This document shows, one piece after another, positions 33,586 to 42,360 of a stretch of DNA of 64,000 bases (positions are counted from its first letter, which is position 1; every line of letters begins with the position of its first letter). The translations under genes and the position numbers were made by a program. The notes under the pieces are model-generated. The model saw nothing but the letters and a program-made list of their open reading frames with translations. It had not been told where the DNA came from and did no database searches. Source of the stretch: JOPF136 sp963773835 (lineage in GTDB: Bacteria > Acidobacteriota > Terriglobia > Acidiferrales > UBA7541); assembly GCA_963773835.1 (NCBI GenBank), contig CAVZCQ010000001.1, forward strand, positions 1,488,001-1,552,000, given 5' to 3'.

Positions 33586-34554
33586 ATGAGTGATTCGGCG
33601 TCACGAACAGCCACAAAACGGGCTGCGGCGAGCCAGGACGGTGCCCGGTTCAGCGCGCCTCGGACATCTATCCATCGGGTAGAAGCCGATGGCGTGCAGG
33701 TGTTTTATCGCGCCGCAGGCGAAGTAAACGCACCGGTAATTCTCCTGCTGCACGGATTTCCGGCCTCTTCCTTCATGTTCCGCGAACTTATTCCGCGCCT
33801 GGCCGATGAGTATCGTGTGATTGCTCCGGACCTTCCAGGGTTCGGTTTCACCGGGGTCCCGCCGGAACGAAACTACACGTACTCCTTCGATCAGTTGGCC
33901 CTCACGATGGAGGCCTTCACGCGGGCCCTGAAACTCAACCGCTACGCAATTTACGTTTTCGATTATGGTGCGCCAACTGGCTTTCGCCTGGCGATGGCCC
34001 ACCCGGACCGGGTCACAGCGATTGTTTCGCAGAATGGGAACGCATACGAGGAAGGCCTTGGTGACGCTTGGGGTCCGATCCGAAAGTACTGGGCGGAACC
34101 CACGGCGGAAAACAGGGACATCCTCCGCCAAAGTATTTTGACAGCCGGAGGAACGCGCTGGCAGTACACCTACGGCGTACCGAATCCGGAGGCTGTTCCG
34201 CCGGAGTCGTACACACTGGACACCGCTCTCTTCGAGCGTGCGGGGAACAAAGAAATTCAGCTCGATTTGTTTCTGGATTATGCGACGAACGTAAAGCTGT
34301 ATCCGAAATGTCAGGAATATTTCCGCAAATCGAAGCCGCCGCTGCTCGCCATCTGGGGCAAGAACGATCCCTTCTTCGTTCCCGCCGGAGCGGAAGCTTT
34401 TCGGAGGGACATACCCAGCGCGAAGGTTCAGTTCCTTGACACCGGACATTTCGCGACAGAGACACACGCCGTAGAAATCGCTTCCGCCATCAAGGATTTC
34501 CTCGACGCGAACGGCATCCGGCGCCAAGGCAGGGAAAGTACGGTTCCACGATGA
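33586..34554 (+). CDS. Alpha/beta hydrolase of the epoxide hydrolase / haloalkane dehalogenase type
   Basis: A 322-aa hydrolase. LLLHGFPASSFMF holds the HG-P oxyanion motif. The nucleophile elbow reads VFDYGAPTG, so the nucleophile is Asp, as in epoxide hydrolases and dehalogenases rather than Ser esterases. IWGKNDPFF supplies the acid region and LDTGHFATETH the catalytic His. A leader of about 30 residues precedes the domain. AAGGAGAGAA lies before ATG 33586. Which of the two reactions it performs is not decided by sequence. It overlaps the downstream pseudogene start by 4 bp. Confidence 0.88.
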   Translation: MSDSASRTATKRAAASQDGARFSAPRTSIHRVEADGVQVFYRAAGEVNAPVILLLHGFPASSFMFRELIPRLADEYRVIAPDLPGFGFTGVPPERNYTYSFDQLALTMEAFTRALKLNRYAIYVFDYGAPTGFRLAMAHPDRVTAIVSQNGNAYEEGLGDAWGPIRKYWAEPTAENRDILRQSILTAGGTRWQYTYGVPNPEAVPPESYTLDTALFERAGNKEIQLDLFLDYATNVKLYPKCQEYFRKSKPPLLAIWGKNDPFFVPAGAEAFRRDIPSAKVQFLDTGHFATETHAVEIASAIKDFLDANGIRRQGRESTVPR

Positions 34555-35209
34555 ACGCCTTTCCTCAGAACTCCACCATCGTCTTGGTCCATGGAGCATG
34601 GGCCGACGGTTCCTGTTGGAGGGACGTTATTCTCCCGTTGGAACGCCAGGGTCTTCAGGTCAGTTGCGCTCCGATTCCCCTTACTTCGTTGACCGACGAC
34701 ATCTCTGCGTTGACACGTGCACTGGAGCGAACGAGCGGGCCAAGTCGTTCGTTTATATCGCAGCGTTCGCACCCGGCGAGGGCGAGACCGTAGCGCAGGT
34801 CTTCTATCGCGACGAGCCGCATCCTGAAGCTCCGGAGTTGAGTCCGGATTCAGATGGGCTTTTGCGGATGCCGGAAGGCGGGTTTCGCCACGCCGTTGCC
34901 CACAAAGCGTCGTCCGATCAAACCAGCATCATGGCCGCGGTGCAACGGCCGATTGCCGTTCAATGTATTCAAAAGCCGGCGCCGGCCCCGGCTTGGAAAA
35001 CAAAACTTTCGCGGTTTTTGATCGCGGAAGAAGACCGCATGATCAATCCGAAAACCCAGTATTTCATGGCCGATTGAATGGGCGCATCCGTGGGCTCCGA
35101 GCGCGTGGATCATACTCCGATGTACACGGAGCCGGACCTTGTAGTTGACGTGATTTTGGAGGCGGCGCGGGAGACCCTTTCGCGACAGCACTCCCTCCAG
35201 CGCACCTAG
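34551..35209 (+). pseudogene. Decayed alpha/beta hydrolase (EstC-like) with deletion and nonsense mutation
   Basis: The first frame (from ATG 34551) reads STIVLVHGAWADGSCWRDVI and PLTSLTDDISALTRALE up to about 34736. The family's nucleophile elbow (GHSYGG region) should follow but is missing. The sequence continues in another frame with SFVYIAAFAPGEGETVAQV, the segment normally about 25 residues later. That frame runs to PKTQYFMAD, then a TGA (35075-35077) exactly where the family has Arg (CGA to TGA), followed in frame by MGASVG and the normal end. Loss of the active-site serine region, a frameshift and a stop codon make it non-functional. Confidence 0.85.
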
Positions 35210-35331
35210 GTACCGACTATCCAAGCAAATGGCCCCGTTCCATTCTTAGAGGGTCCATTAGTTCTGCGGATGATGTATACCCACTGAGGCGAGCTTCTGG
35301 GAGTGGTGTCGGGAGTGGGTGGAACGGCTGG

Positions 35332-35958
35332 ATGAGTTTATTCGACTTCATTGCCGGATTTGTGCTGTGGGCGAATCTGCCGGTTCCGGTCTTCTGGCTG
35401 GTGCTGCACACGCGGGTGGAGTTCTGGCGGCGGCATATGCGCGCGGGATACGCCGCGGCCATAGTGGCGGGATGGGGCAGCGCGACGGCGGTGGCGTGGC
35501 CGTACGGGCGCCAATTGCTGAACTCGCAGGCGGTGCCGCAACCGGTGCGGTGGGCCGGAGTGCTGTTGATCCTGTTCGACGGCTGGGTGATCGCGCACGT
35601 CGAACGGCAAATGGGCGTGCACCGGCTGATCGGGAAGGCGGAACTGGCGGGCGCCGGTGAGATGAAGAGGGACGGCCTCTATGCGCGCGTGCGGCATCCG
35701 AGGTACGCCGCCATGATGGTTTCGACGCTGGGGGCGTGCCTGATGGCCGCGCGTCCGGCCCTGTGGTGCGGGGCAACGGTGTGGGCAGCGGTGGTGTTGC
35801 TGATGATTCGAGTGGAGGAGCGCGAACTTCTGGCGCGTTTCGGCCCAGACTACGCGGAGTACCGCCGGCGCGTGCCGGCGCTCGTTCCGCGCTGGGGTGG
35901 AGGGACGAGCGGGCGCGGCACGGAGGCTGGCGGCGAAGGCACCGGGAGAAGTTATTGA
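35332..35958 (+). CDS. Isoprenylcysteine methyltransferase-like membrane protein
   Basis: A 208-aa integral membrane protein with about five hydrophobic segments. The C-terminal core GLYARVRHPRYAAMMVSTLG and RVEERELLARFGPDYAEYRR, then VPALVP, is the ICMT/phospholipid methyltransferase signature (R-HP-Y; EE--L---FG--Y--Y---V). Such enzymes transfer methyl groups from SAM to lipid-like or membrane substrates. It precedes a soluble SAM methyltransferase and the HgcA-like gene on the same strand. Confidence 0.8.
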   Translation: MSLFDFIAGFVLWANLPVPVFWLVLHTRVEFWRRHMRAGYAAAIVAGWGSATAVAWPYGRQLLNSQAVPQPVRWAGVLLILFDGWVIAHVERQMGVHRLIGKAELAGAGEMKRDGLYARVRHPRYAAMMVSTLGACLMAARPALWCGATVWAAVVLLMIRVEERELLARFGPDYAEYRRRVPALVPRWGGGTSGRGTEAGGEGTGRSY

Positions 35959-36093
35959 ACAGAGATCGCAGGGAAGGATTCTGAGGAAGTGCCAGCAGGT
36001 ATTTGTGGAAGGCCGGCTCGGAGCCCCGCGCCTCCCAATTCCAGGACAGGTGCGCGATTTGCAGGGGCGGTGGCCCGGCGTTAGGATTCCGGC

Positions 36094-36762
36094 GTGAGCA
36101 CCTACGCCTGGATGCGGGTGCTGGAATCGGTTCCCCGGCGATACGACTTCGGCATCCAGCTTCTCTCCTTCGGGCATATCGAACGGGTGTACGACAGAGT
36201 GGCGCAGCTCGCTCGCGGGCCCGAGGTTCTTGACCTGGGTTGTGGCACGGGGAATGTCTCCCTTCGCCTGGCGCGGCGCGGCTTGCGAGTCATCGGGGTG
36301 GACCTCTCGGCGGAAATGCTCGATGTGGCCCGGCAGAAAGCGCCGGCGAGTGTGGGCCTGCGCTGGGTGCAAACGAGCGCGCTGGAATTGATCGATCAAT
36401 TCCAGCCCGAAAGCTTCGATACCATCACCAGCGTTCTGCTGCTGAGCGAATTGAGCGTGGCCGAACAGAAAGAGACGCTGCGGCAGTGCCACCGGCTGTT
36501 ACGAGCGGACGGACAACTCATCGTGGCCGACGAGGTGCGTGCGTCCACGGCAGCGCGCCGCGCGCTTCACAACCTGGTGCGATTGCCGCTGGCAGCCGTT
36601 ACCTACGCACTGACCCAGACGAGCACTCGCGCGGTGCACGATCTGGGGGCGGAAATCTCAGGGGCTGGTTTCATCGAGATGAAGCGAGAAACCAACCGCC
36701 TGGGCGACTTCGTGATCGTTGAGGCGAAGAAGGGCGAGCGAACGGATGCGATGGCTCACTGA
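36094..36762 (+). CDS. Class I SAM-dependent methyltransferase
   Basis: A 222-aa methyltransferase. Motif I is VLDLGCGTGNVSLRLA (SAM binding), followed by VIGVDLSAEMLDVARQ (motif II) and CHRLLRADGQLIVADEV. It is close to the UbiE/Methyltransf_11-25 group. GTG 36094 starts the frame. Its 3' end overlaps the HgcA-like gene by 17 bp, so the two are translationally linked. It may supply or accept methyl groups in concert with the corrinoid protein; the substrate is unknown. Confidence 0.9.
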   Translation: MSTYAWMRVLESVPRRYDFGIQLLSFGHIERVYDRVAQLARGPEVLDLGCGTGNVSLRLARRGLRVIGVDLSAEMLDVARQKAPASVGLRWVQTSALELIDQFQPESFDTITSVLLLSELSVAEQKETLRQCHRLLRADGQLIVADEVRASTAARRALHNLVRLPLAAVTYALTQTSTRAVHDLGAEISGAGFIEMKRETNRLGDFVIVEAKKGERTDAMAH

Positions 36763-37924
36763 CTTCTTGCGGGACGTGGTGCAGACGTGCCTGCGGATGC
36801 TGCCGTGGGCCACGGAGCCGCGCTTGATCGCCGTGGGCCAGCCCGGGCGGGAGTCACCGGTACTGGTGACGTGCAACTATGACCTCACGGTGCGGCGGGT
36901 GGTGCGGGCGTTGCGCGGGTTGGACGCCTACGTGCTCGTGGCGCCCACGCGGGGCATCAACGTATGGTGCAGCGCGGCCAGCGGCGACTTCAGCGCGCAC
37001 CAGGTGATTTCCATCCTGCGGACCAGCGGAGTTGCCAGCCTCGTGGATCACCGCCGGCTGATCCTGCCGCAGTTGAGCGCCACGGGAGTGGAACGCAAAC
37101 TCATCGAGCAGCGCACCGGCTGGCACGTGGTTTTCGGCCCGATCTCTGCGCGAGATCTGCCGGCCTACCTGGCCACGGGGCGCAAGACGGAGGCCATGCG
37201 GCAGGTTCGCTTCCCGCTGTTTGATCGCCTGGAGATGGCCGTGGCCTGGGCCTTCCCGATCTCAGCGGTGGGCGGGCTGATTCTCACCATTGGATGGCGC
37301 CACTTGCTGCTTCCATTTCTGGGCATGGCGTGGGGATTGTCGCTGGCGCTGTACGCACTGTTTCCCTGGCTTCCGGGAAAGTTCGAGGGCGCCGGCCGGA
37401 AGGCTCCGGGATGGACGAGGCACCTTATCGTTTTCGACCCGGCGATTCGGCGGAATCTGGTGATCTGGTTGTTATTTGTGGCCGGCCTGTGTGCGTACGC
37501 CTACCAGCAGCGAGTCTGGAATGTGAAAAGCCTGGCGGGCTGGTCGGTTGCTTCATTCCTGGTGGTGCTGCTCATCAGCATGGACCTGGCGGGCAGCACG
37601 CCGCTCTATAAGAGCGGACTGCACGAGGACCGTCTCTTCCACATCGTGCTGGACGAAGCGGCGTGCCAGGGCCGAGCGATGTGCTGGGAAGTGTGCCCCA
37701 AGAATTGCTACGTGATCGATCCGGACCGGCACAAAGCCGTGATTGCATTGCCGGACGCCTGCGTGCAATGCGGGGCGTGCGTAGTGCAGTGTCCGGAAGA
37801 CGCGCTGGCGTTCGCGACGCCTGGCGGAGAGCGTATCCCGCCGGAGGTGATCCGCACTTACAAGCTAAACATGCTTGGCCAGCGTACGAGGGTGGCGGAG
37901 CCGAATCACCGGATGTCATCGTGA
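36746..37924 (+). CDS. HgcA-like corrinoid protein fused to an HgcB-like ferredoxin domain
   Basis: A 392-aa membrane protein. Residues 1-160 resemble the corrinoid-binding domain of HgcA: INVWCSAASGDF (71-82) with Cys75 at the cap-helix position (HgcA has N-V/I-WCA-A/G-GK), then VDHRRLILPQL, GWHVVFGP and ARDLPAYL. About four transmembrane helices follow (163-183, 187-210, 237-255, 263-282). Residues 300-355 form a two-cluster ferredoxin as in HgcB: a second site CVQCGACVVQCP with all four Cys, and a first site CQGRAMCWEVCP in which the second Cys is Arg310. HgcA/HgcB methylate mercury using a corrinoid. The cap helix here lacks the usual Gly-Lys, so mercury methylation is doubtful and another methyl transfer may be catalysed. 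Confidence 0.78.
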   Translation: MRWLTDFLRDVVQTCLRMLPWATEPRLIAVGQPGRESPVLVTCNYDLTVRRVVRALRGLDAYVLVAPTRGINVWCSAASGDFSAHQVISILRTSGVASLVDHRRLILPQLSATGVERKLIEQRTGWHVVFGPISARDLPAYLATGRKTEAMRQVRFPLFDRLEMAVAWAFPISAVGGLILTIGWRHLLLPFLGMAWGLSLALYALFPWLPGKFEGAGRKAPGWTRHLIVFDPAIRRNLVIWLLFVAGLCAYAYQQRVWNVKSLAGWSVASFLVVLLISMDLAGSTPLYKSGLHEDRLFHIVLDEAACQGRAMCWEVCPKNCYVIDPDRHKAVIALPDACVQCGACVVQCPEDALAFATPGGERIPPEVIRTYKLNMLGQRTRVAEPNHRMSS

Positions 37925-38713
37925 CCAGGTGATCCCACGGCCGAGCACGAAGATGAAGAGCAGGCTGGCGATGGCCGCCGTCACGATCCAGGCCGGGCTA
38001 CGCGGTATCGGCCCCACCTGCTCTTCATCACTGCGGGCTCGCTTTCGTATGAGGCCGGGCAGACTCAAAAGGCCCGCGTTTGCGCCCAAGGTTGAGGGCA
38101 ACGCCGAGGCCAGGATGTAGAACCATCCCACAGGATTCAACAGGCCGGCGATTGCAGCCAGAAGTCCATCCGCGAAGTAAGGGGTCCAGCAGAGAAAGCG
38201 AATCCGGCGCGGACGGTCCTCCTTGGCACAAAACTCTTTCAGCATGGAAGCTACAACCAACATGGATGCGAAGTACGAAGCAGCGCCCAGGAGTACCATC
38301 CCGAGCCGCCACATCCAATGCGGCTGCCAGCCCTGGATCACTGCCGCCCAATCCCCGAAATTGGCAATTCCGGAGAACAGGAAATAGCCTGTACCGGTGA
38401 ACAAATTCCCCGTCATCGCCAGCACGAGGAAGTAGAAAGTTGTGGGTGAGTGGCTTTTCGGTTTCCGGAGAAAGAACCAGAAGATCGCAGCGAAGAGAAG
38501 ATTGACCAGAGTACCGTTGGCGGAAATCCATCGCGTACTGATATCGCTTTGCATGGCGACCGTGCTGATGGTCACGCGATGGGCCCCGCTCAGCCAGGCG
38601 GTCACCCCGTGTCCCAGGCCTTCGTGAAGAATATCCTGGAGGATACAGGCCAGCAGTGAGACAGCGGTCACTGTGAGGGTGTCGTCTGTCCGAGACACGG
38701 TAGATGCGGGCAT
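37916..38713 (-). CDS. Polytopic membrane protein with HEGLGH motif
   Basis: A 265-aa protein with about six hydrophobic segments. Near the N-terminus it has ILHEGLGHGVTAWLSGA. The spacing is H-E-x-x-x-H rather than the HExxH of site-2 proteases, so a metalloprotease role is uncertain. No second zinc motif (N-x-x-P-x-x-D) was recognised, though LNPVGWFYILASALPS occurs late. Its stop overlaps the end of the HgcA-like gene (convergent, 9 bp). Confidence 0.6.
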   Translation of the reverse strand: MPASTVSRTDDTLTVTAVSLLACILQDILHEGLGHGVTAWLSGAHRVTISTVAMQSDISTRWISANGTLVNLLFAAIFWFFLRKPKSHSPTTFYFLVLAMTGNLFTGTGYFLFSGIANFGDWAAVIQGWQPHWMWRLGMVLLGAASYFASMLVVASMLKEFCAKEDRPRRIRFLCWTPYFADGLLAAIAGLLNPVGWFYILASALPSTLGANAGLLSLPGLIRKRARSDEEQVGPIPRSPAWIVTAAIASLLFIFVLGRGITWSR

Positions 38714-38906
38714 GCGGTTGCCTATGGTACAGCGGGAGTGGTGCTAGCGGTCGCAAGACGATGCGAACAGGAGCATGGGGCGCTGCGAAATCACCACAGC
38801 GCAGGCGCCGGCGTTGCGGCGCCCCACGGCTCTGAGAGGAGTACAGGCGCCGGGTGCCTGCGCTCATCCCGCGGCTGGGTGAGCGAACGGCGCAGAAATG
38901 GCCCCA

Positions 38907-38924
38907 CACAGGCTGAAGCCTGTG
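38907..38924. repeat. Hairpin repeat CACAGGCTGAAGCCTGTG
   Basis: An 18-bp inverted repeat (8-bp arms around GA) in the spacer before the Tat protein gene, followed by CC-ACGCTCGTGCTACCA. Hairpins of the same design (GGCT / AGCC at the centre, or a GC-rich arm) recur at 42207-42227 and 44950-44968 near 'GCTACCA', suggesting a dispersed element with variable arms. Confidence 0.55.
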
Positions 38925-39009
38925 CCACGCTCGTGCTACCATCGCCCACAACCCAGCGGGGCAATGCCTGCGGGTCCCGCTTCTGCGGGGGCCGCGGGGG
39001 AGGCAATCC

Positions 39010-39480
39010 ATGAAATTCAACCGGGGCAGGAAGGCATGTGCGCGCGGGCCGGAGGGCGGGTTGTCGCGGAGGGAGTTTGCGCGGGGCGCGACGGTGGCGG
39101 CGGCGGCGATGGCCGCGCTGCCGAGCAGTGTACTCGGGGCCGCGGCGCTCGCGACTCCTCACGGGGCCCGGCTGCCGCTACCACCTCAGCAATCGCCGGG
39201 GGAAAAACCGAAGCTATCCGCCGAAGCACTGGCAGAAATCGAGGCAAAGGTTGGAGAAATTTTCCGGCGGTATGGAGAGCGGCTGAGCGAAGAGCAGAAA
39301 GCCGATATCCGCCGCCTGGTGAAGGAGGCGCAGGCGCCGCTGGAGTCGCTGCGTGCATACCCGCTGGAGAATAGCGACGAGCCGGCGACAATTCTGCACC
39401 TGGCCGGCTCCGCAGGGGCGGCGCGGCGCCCGCGTGCGCCGCGAGCCGCGCCGGAACAGAAGAAAAAGGTGGGGGCCTGA
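39010..39480 (+). CDS. Tat-exported small helical protein
   Basis: A 156-aa protein. A twin-arginine signal is clear: LSRREFARGATVAAAAMAAL (S-R-R-E-F). The mature part is a helical segment (EALAEIEAKVGEIFRRYGER, EEQKADIRRLVKE) and an Ala/Pro/Arg-rich tail. No family was recognised. It lies 2 bp before the amidase gene and is probably co-transcribed; it may be an accessory subunit. Confidence 0.75.
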   Translation: MKFNRGRKACARGPEGGLSRREFARGATVAAAAMAALPSSVLGAAALATPHGARLPLPPQQSPGEKPKLSAEALAEIEAKVGEIFRRYGERLSEEQKADIRRLVKEAQAPLESLRAYPLENSDEPATILHLAGSAGAARRPRAPRAAPEQKKKVGA

Positions 39481-39482
39481 CC

Positions 39483-40901
39483 ATGTACGTCGAGGAAACG
39501 CTCTACCTGACGGTGCGCGAACTGGCGGACCGGATCCGCACGGGGGCGATGTCGCCCGTCGAGCTGACAAAGAGCTACCTGGAGCGAGCGAAGCGGCTGG
39601 GGCCGCGGTGGAACGCGTTTGCGCTGCTGACGCCGGAGCTGGCGCTGCAGCAGGCGCGCGTGGCGCAGCTGGAGATTGCCGCGGGGCATTATCGCGGGCC
39701 ACTGCACGGGATTCCCTATGCGGCGAAGGACCTGCTGGCGGTGCGCGGTCTGCCGACAACGTGGGGCGCACGTCCGTACTCGTCGCAGCAGTTTGATTTT
39801 GACGCCACGGTGATCGCGCGGCTGCGGGAGGCGGGCGCGGTGCTGCTGGGTAAAGCGGCGATGATCGAATTGGCGGGCGGGATGGGGTACCGGTATGCGT
39901 CCGCGTCGCTGACGGGCGCGGCGAAAAATCCGTGGAACGAAGGCTGCTGGACGTGCGGCTCGTCGAGCGGGTCCGGCGCGATCGTGGCGGGAGCGCTGGC
40001 GGCGTTTGCGATCGGGACGGAAACGTGGGGATCGATCATTTGTCCCTCGGCGTTTTGCGGGATCAGCGGGCTGCGGCCAACGTACGGGCGGGTGAGCCGG
40101 CACGGGGGCATGGTGCTGTGCTCGTCGCTGGACAAAATCGGGCCGATGGCGCGGAGCGCGGCGGACTGCGGGACGGTGCTGGCGGCGATTGCGGGGCATG
40201 ACCCGCTGGACGCGAGCTCGCTGCCGCGGGAGCAGGCGTCGTTTTCGTACACGCCGGCGGGTGCGACGGCGCGGAAATTGCGGGTCGGGTGGATTTCGGA
40301 GCAGATGAAGGACGCGCAGAAAGGAGTGGTGGCGGCGGCGGATGCTGCGCGAAAGGCATTGGAGACTGCGGGGGCAATGGTGACGGACGCGAAGCTGCCG
40401 GAAGGGCCGTGGGAGGCCGCGGCGGGAGTGATTGTGTCCGTGGAGGGCGCGTCGGCGTTTGACGGCTTGATCTCATCGGGGCGGTGCCTGGAATTGGCGG
40501 ATCCGCTAGGGAAAATCGGCGGGTTTGTGAACCAGCAGATATCGAGCACCGATTATCTGCGGGCGCAGCGGGTGCGCGCGGTGCTCGAACGAAAGATGGC
40601 GGAGATGATGCGCGAGTACGACGTGATCGCCGCCGCGTCGGAAAACGTAGCAGCCACGAAACTCAACGCCAACCTGGAGACCGATATTCCCGGCGCCGAC
40701 CCGCTGGGCGGCATCGGGAATCTGTGCGGGCTTCCGGCGATCAGCGTTCCCTGCGGCTTCGATTCGAACGGGCTGCCGGTGGGATTGCAGTTCCTGGCGC
40801 CGCCGCTGGGCGACCACGCGGTGGTGGCTGCGGCGGAATTCTTCCAGCGGCACACGGATTGGCACCGGAAGGACCCGTCCGCGGCCGCCGGAGCGGCCTG
40901 A
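39483..40901 (+). CDS. Amidase-signature enzyme
   Basis: A 472-aa amidase. Lys82 (YAAKDLL), the cis-Ser in CGSSSGSGAIVAG (about 161) and the nucleophile Ser184 in GTETWGSIICP make up the Ser-cisSer-Lys triad. The usual GTDTGGS is here GTETWGS. It may act on amides or on Asn/Gln-like substrates; relation to GatA is possible but no gatB or gatC is nearby. ATG 39483 follows the Tat protein stop by 2 bp. Confidence 0.9.
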   Translation: MYVEETLYLTVRELADRIRTGAMSPVELTKSYLERAKRLGPRWNAFALLTPELALQQARVAQLEIAAGHYRGPLHGIPYAAKDLLAVRGLPTTWGARPYSSQQFDFDATVIARLREAGAVLLGKAAMIELAGGMGYRYASASLTGAAKNPWNEGCWTCGSSSGSGAIVAGALAAFAIGTETWGSIICPSAFCGISGLRPTYGRVSRHGGMVLCSSLDKIGPMARSAADCGTVLAAIAGHDPLDASSLPREQASFSYTPAGATARKLRVGWISEQMKDAQKGVVAAADAARKALETAGAMVTDAKLPEGPWEAAAGVIVSVEGASAFDGLISSGRCLELADPLGKIGGFVNQQISSTDYLRAQRVRAVLERKMAEMMREYDVIAAASENVAATKLNANLETDIPGADPLGGIGNLCGLPAISVPCGFDSNGLPVGLQFLAPPLGDHAVVAAAEFFQRHTDWHRKDPSAAAGAA

Positions 40902-40982
40902 AGCGCGCACACGGGACGCGAGTTCTGGTACTCTCGCCCCCACGAACTGCCCGAACCGTCAGGTGCTCGCAGGAGGTGGCCC

Positions 40983-42146
40983 ATGCGCCGCATATTGATT
41001 GCGTCGTCACTCGCGCTGTGCGCGCTGCTGGGCGCGGGGCAGCCCGCGCAGGGACAGATCGGGAAGCAGGTACGGATCCCCGCGGGCTCGCCAGAAGACC
41101 ACGCGCTGGCGGCAATTTCTGCAGCACCCACGAACGCAGAAAAACTCGCGCTGCTGGACAAATTCATGGCGGATTTCGGGAAGGGCGACATGGCTCTGGC
41201 GGCCGAAGAGCAGTATGTGGCCATTTACGCGGCGGAGAAACAGTACGACAAAGCATTCGAACATGCCGATAGGGGCCTGGCCGCAGATCCCGACAGCTAC
41301 AGCATTGCCTATGCAGCGTTCCGCGCGGCTCAGGAGAAGAGCGACGTGGAGCGCGAGTTTCGCTACGGGCTGGTGCTGGCCGCAATGGTGGCGCGTTACA
41401 AGGGGCAAGCCATGCCTGCAGGGCAGGAACCGCGGGAGTGGGAGGCGCAGAAGAAGGAAACGCTCGCGGGGATTACCGACGCGATGAATTACGTGTCGGG
41501 CACGCTGTTCAATGCGGCGCGCGGCGTGCAGGACCCGAAAGAGCAGGCCGCGCTGCTGGAGCGCTTCGCCGTCGCCTATGCCGATTCGCCGTATGCGGAG
41601 CAGGCGCAAACTCTGGTGGCGGACAGTTACCGCCGCATGCACGAATACGCGAAGATGACCACGTTCGCGCGACAGGTGCTGGAGAAGGACCCCGGGAACG
41701 TGGGCATGCTGCTGTTGCTGGCGGATGACGGGAGCGAACGGGGAGTGAACCTGAACCAGGCGGACGAATACGCGCACAGAGCGCTGGAACAGGTCGAAAA
41801 AGAGCAGAAACCCGCCGGAGTCACCGACGAGCAGTGGACGCAGAGGATTGCCATACAACAGGGAATCGCTTGGACGTCCATCGGGCAGGTGGCCATCGAA
41901 AAGAAAAACAATACTGAGGCGCTGGAGGCGTTCCGGAAAGCAGCGCCGCTGCTGAAGAGTCAGGCGTTCCTCTATGCGCGGAACCAGTACCGGATGGGGT
42001 TCGCGTTGCTGAACCTGAAGCGCGTGGCGGAAGCGCAGACGGCGCTGGCGGAGGCGGCATCACTCGATACTCCCTACCGGCCGCTGGCTCAGGAAAAACT
42101 GAACAGCCTGGGGGCGGCTCCCGCGAAGAGGAAGAGAAAGCCGTAG
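40983..42146 (+). CDS. Exported TPR-repeat protein
   Basis: A 387-aa protein. Signal peptide 1-24 (LIASSLALCALLGAGQPAQG). The remainder is all-helical with tetratricopeptide-like repeats (for example YDKAFEHADRGLAADPDSYS, NTEALEAFRKAAPLLKSQAF). TPR arrays bind partner proteins. A basic KRKRKP tail ends the protein. GGAGG precedes ATG 40983. Confidence 0.82.
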   Translation: MRRILIASSLALCALLGAGQPAQGQIGKQVRIPAGSPEDHALAAISAAPTNAEKLALLDKFMADFGKGDMALAAEEQYVAIYAAEKQYDKAFEHADRGLAADPDSYSIAYAAFRAAQEKSDVEREFRYGLVLAAMVARYKGQAMPAGQEPREWEAQKKETLAGITDAMNYVSGTLFNAARGVQDPKEQAALLERFAVAYADSPYAEQAQTLVADSYRRMHEYAKMTTFARQVLEKDPGNVGMLLLLADDGSERGVNLNQADEYAHRALEQVEKEQKPAGVTDEQWTQRIAIQQGIAWTSIGQVAIEKKNNTEALEAFRKAAPLLKSQAFLYARNQYRMGFALLNLKRVAEAQTALAEAASLDTPYRPLAQEKLNSLGAAPAKRKRKP

Positions 42147-42206
42147 ATGGGGATGCGCAGGGAGCGGCGCATTTTCGCGGCAGGATTTTCGGGATGAACT
42201 AATAGC

Positions 42207-42227
42207 GGGCACGGCGATGCCGTGCCC
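42207..42227. repeat. Perfect hairpin repeat
   Basis: A 21-bp inverted repeat with 9-bp arms (GGGCACGGC / GCCGTGCCC) around GAT, in the spacer before the gluzincin gene. Confidence 0.6.
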
Positions 42228-42360
42228 CTGCGGGCGTTGTCACCACTGCTGCCGCGGCGCCCGCATTGGACCTCGCACCATGAAACGCGCGGCGGAAGCG
42301 GCGCATCCATCGAAGACAGTGTCGCAAACCGAGCAAACGCCGGGGCACAGAACCGCGCGC

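Noticed and set aside
36746..37924. True mercury-methylating HgcAB
   Set aside because: The cap helix lacks the Gly-Lys of known methylators and a ferredoxin Cys is Arg, so only a family resemblance is claimed.
37916..38713. M50 site-2 protease
   Set aside because: The HEGLGH motif has one residue too many for HExxH and the second metal motif is missing, so the protease call is not supported.
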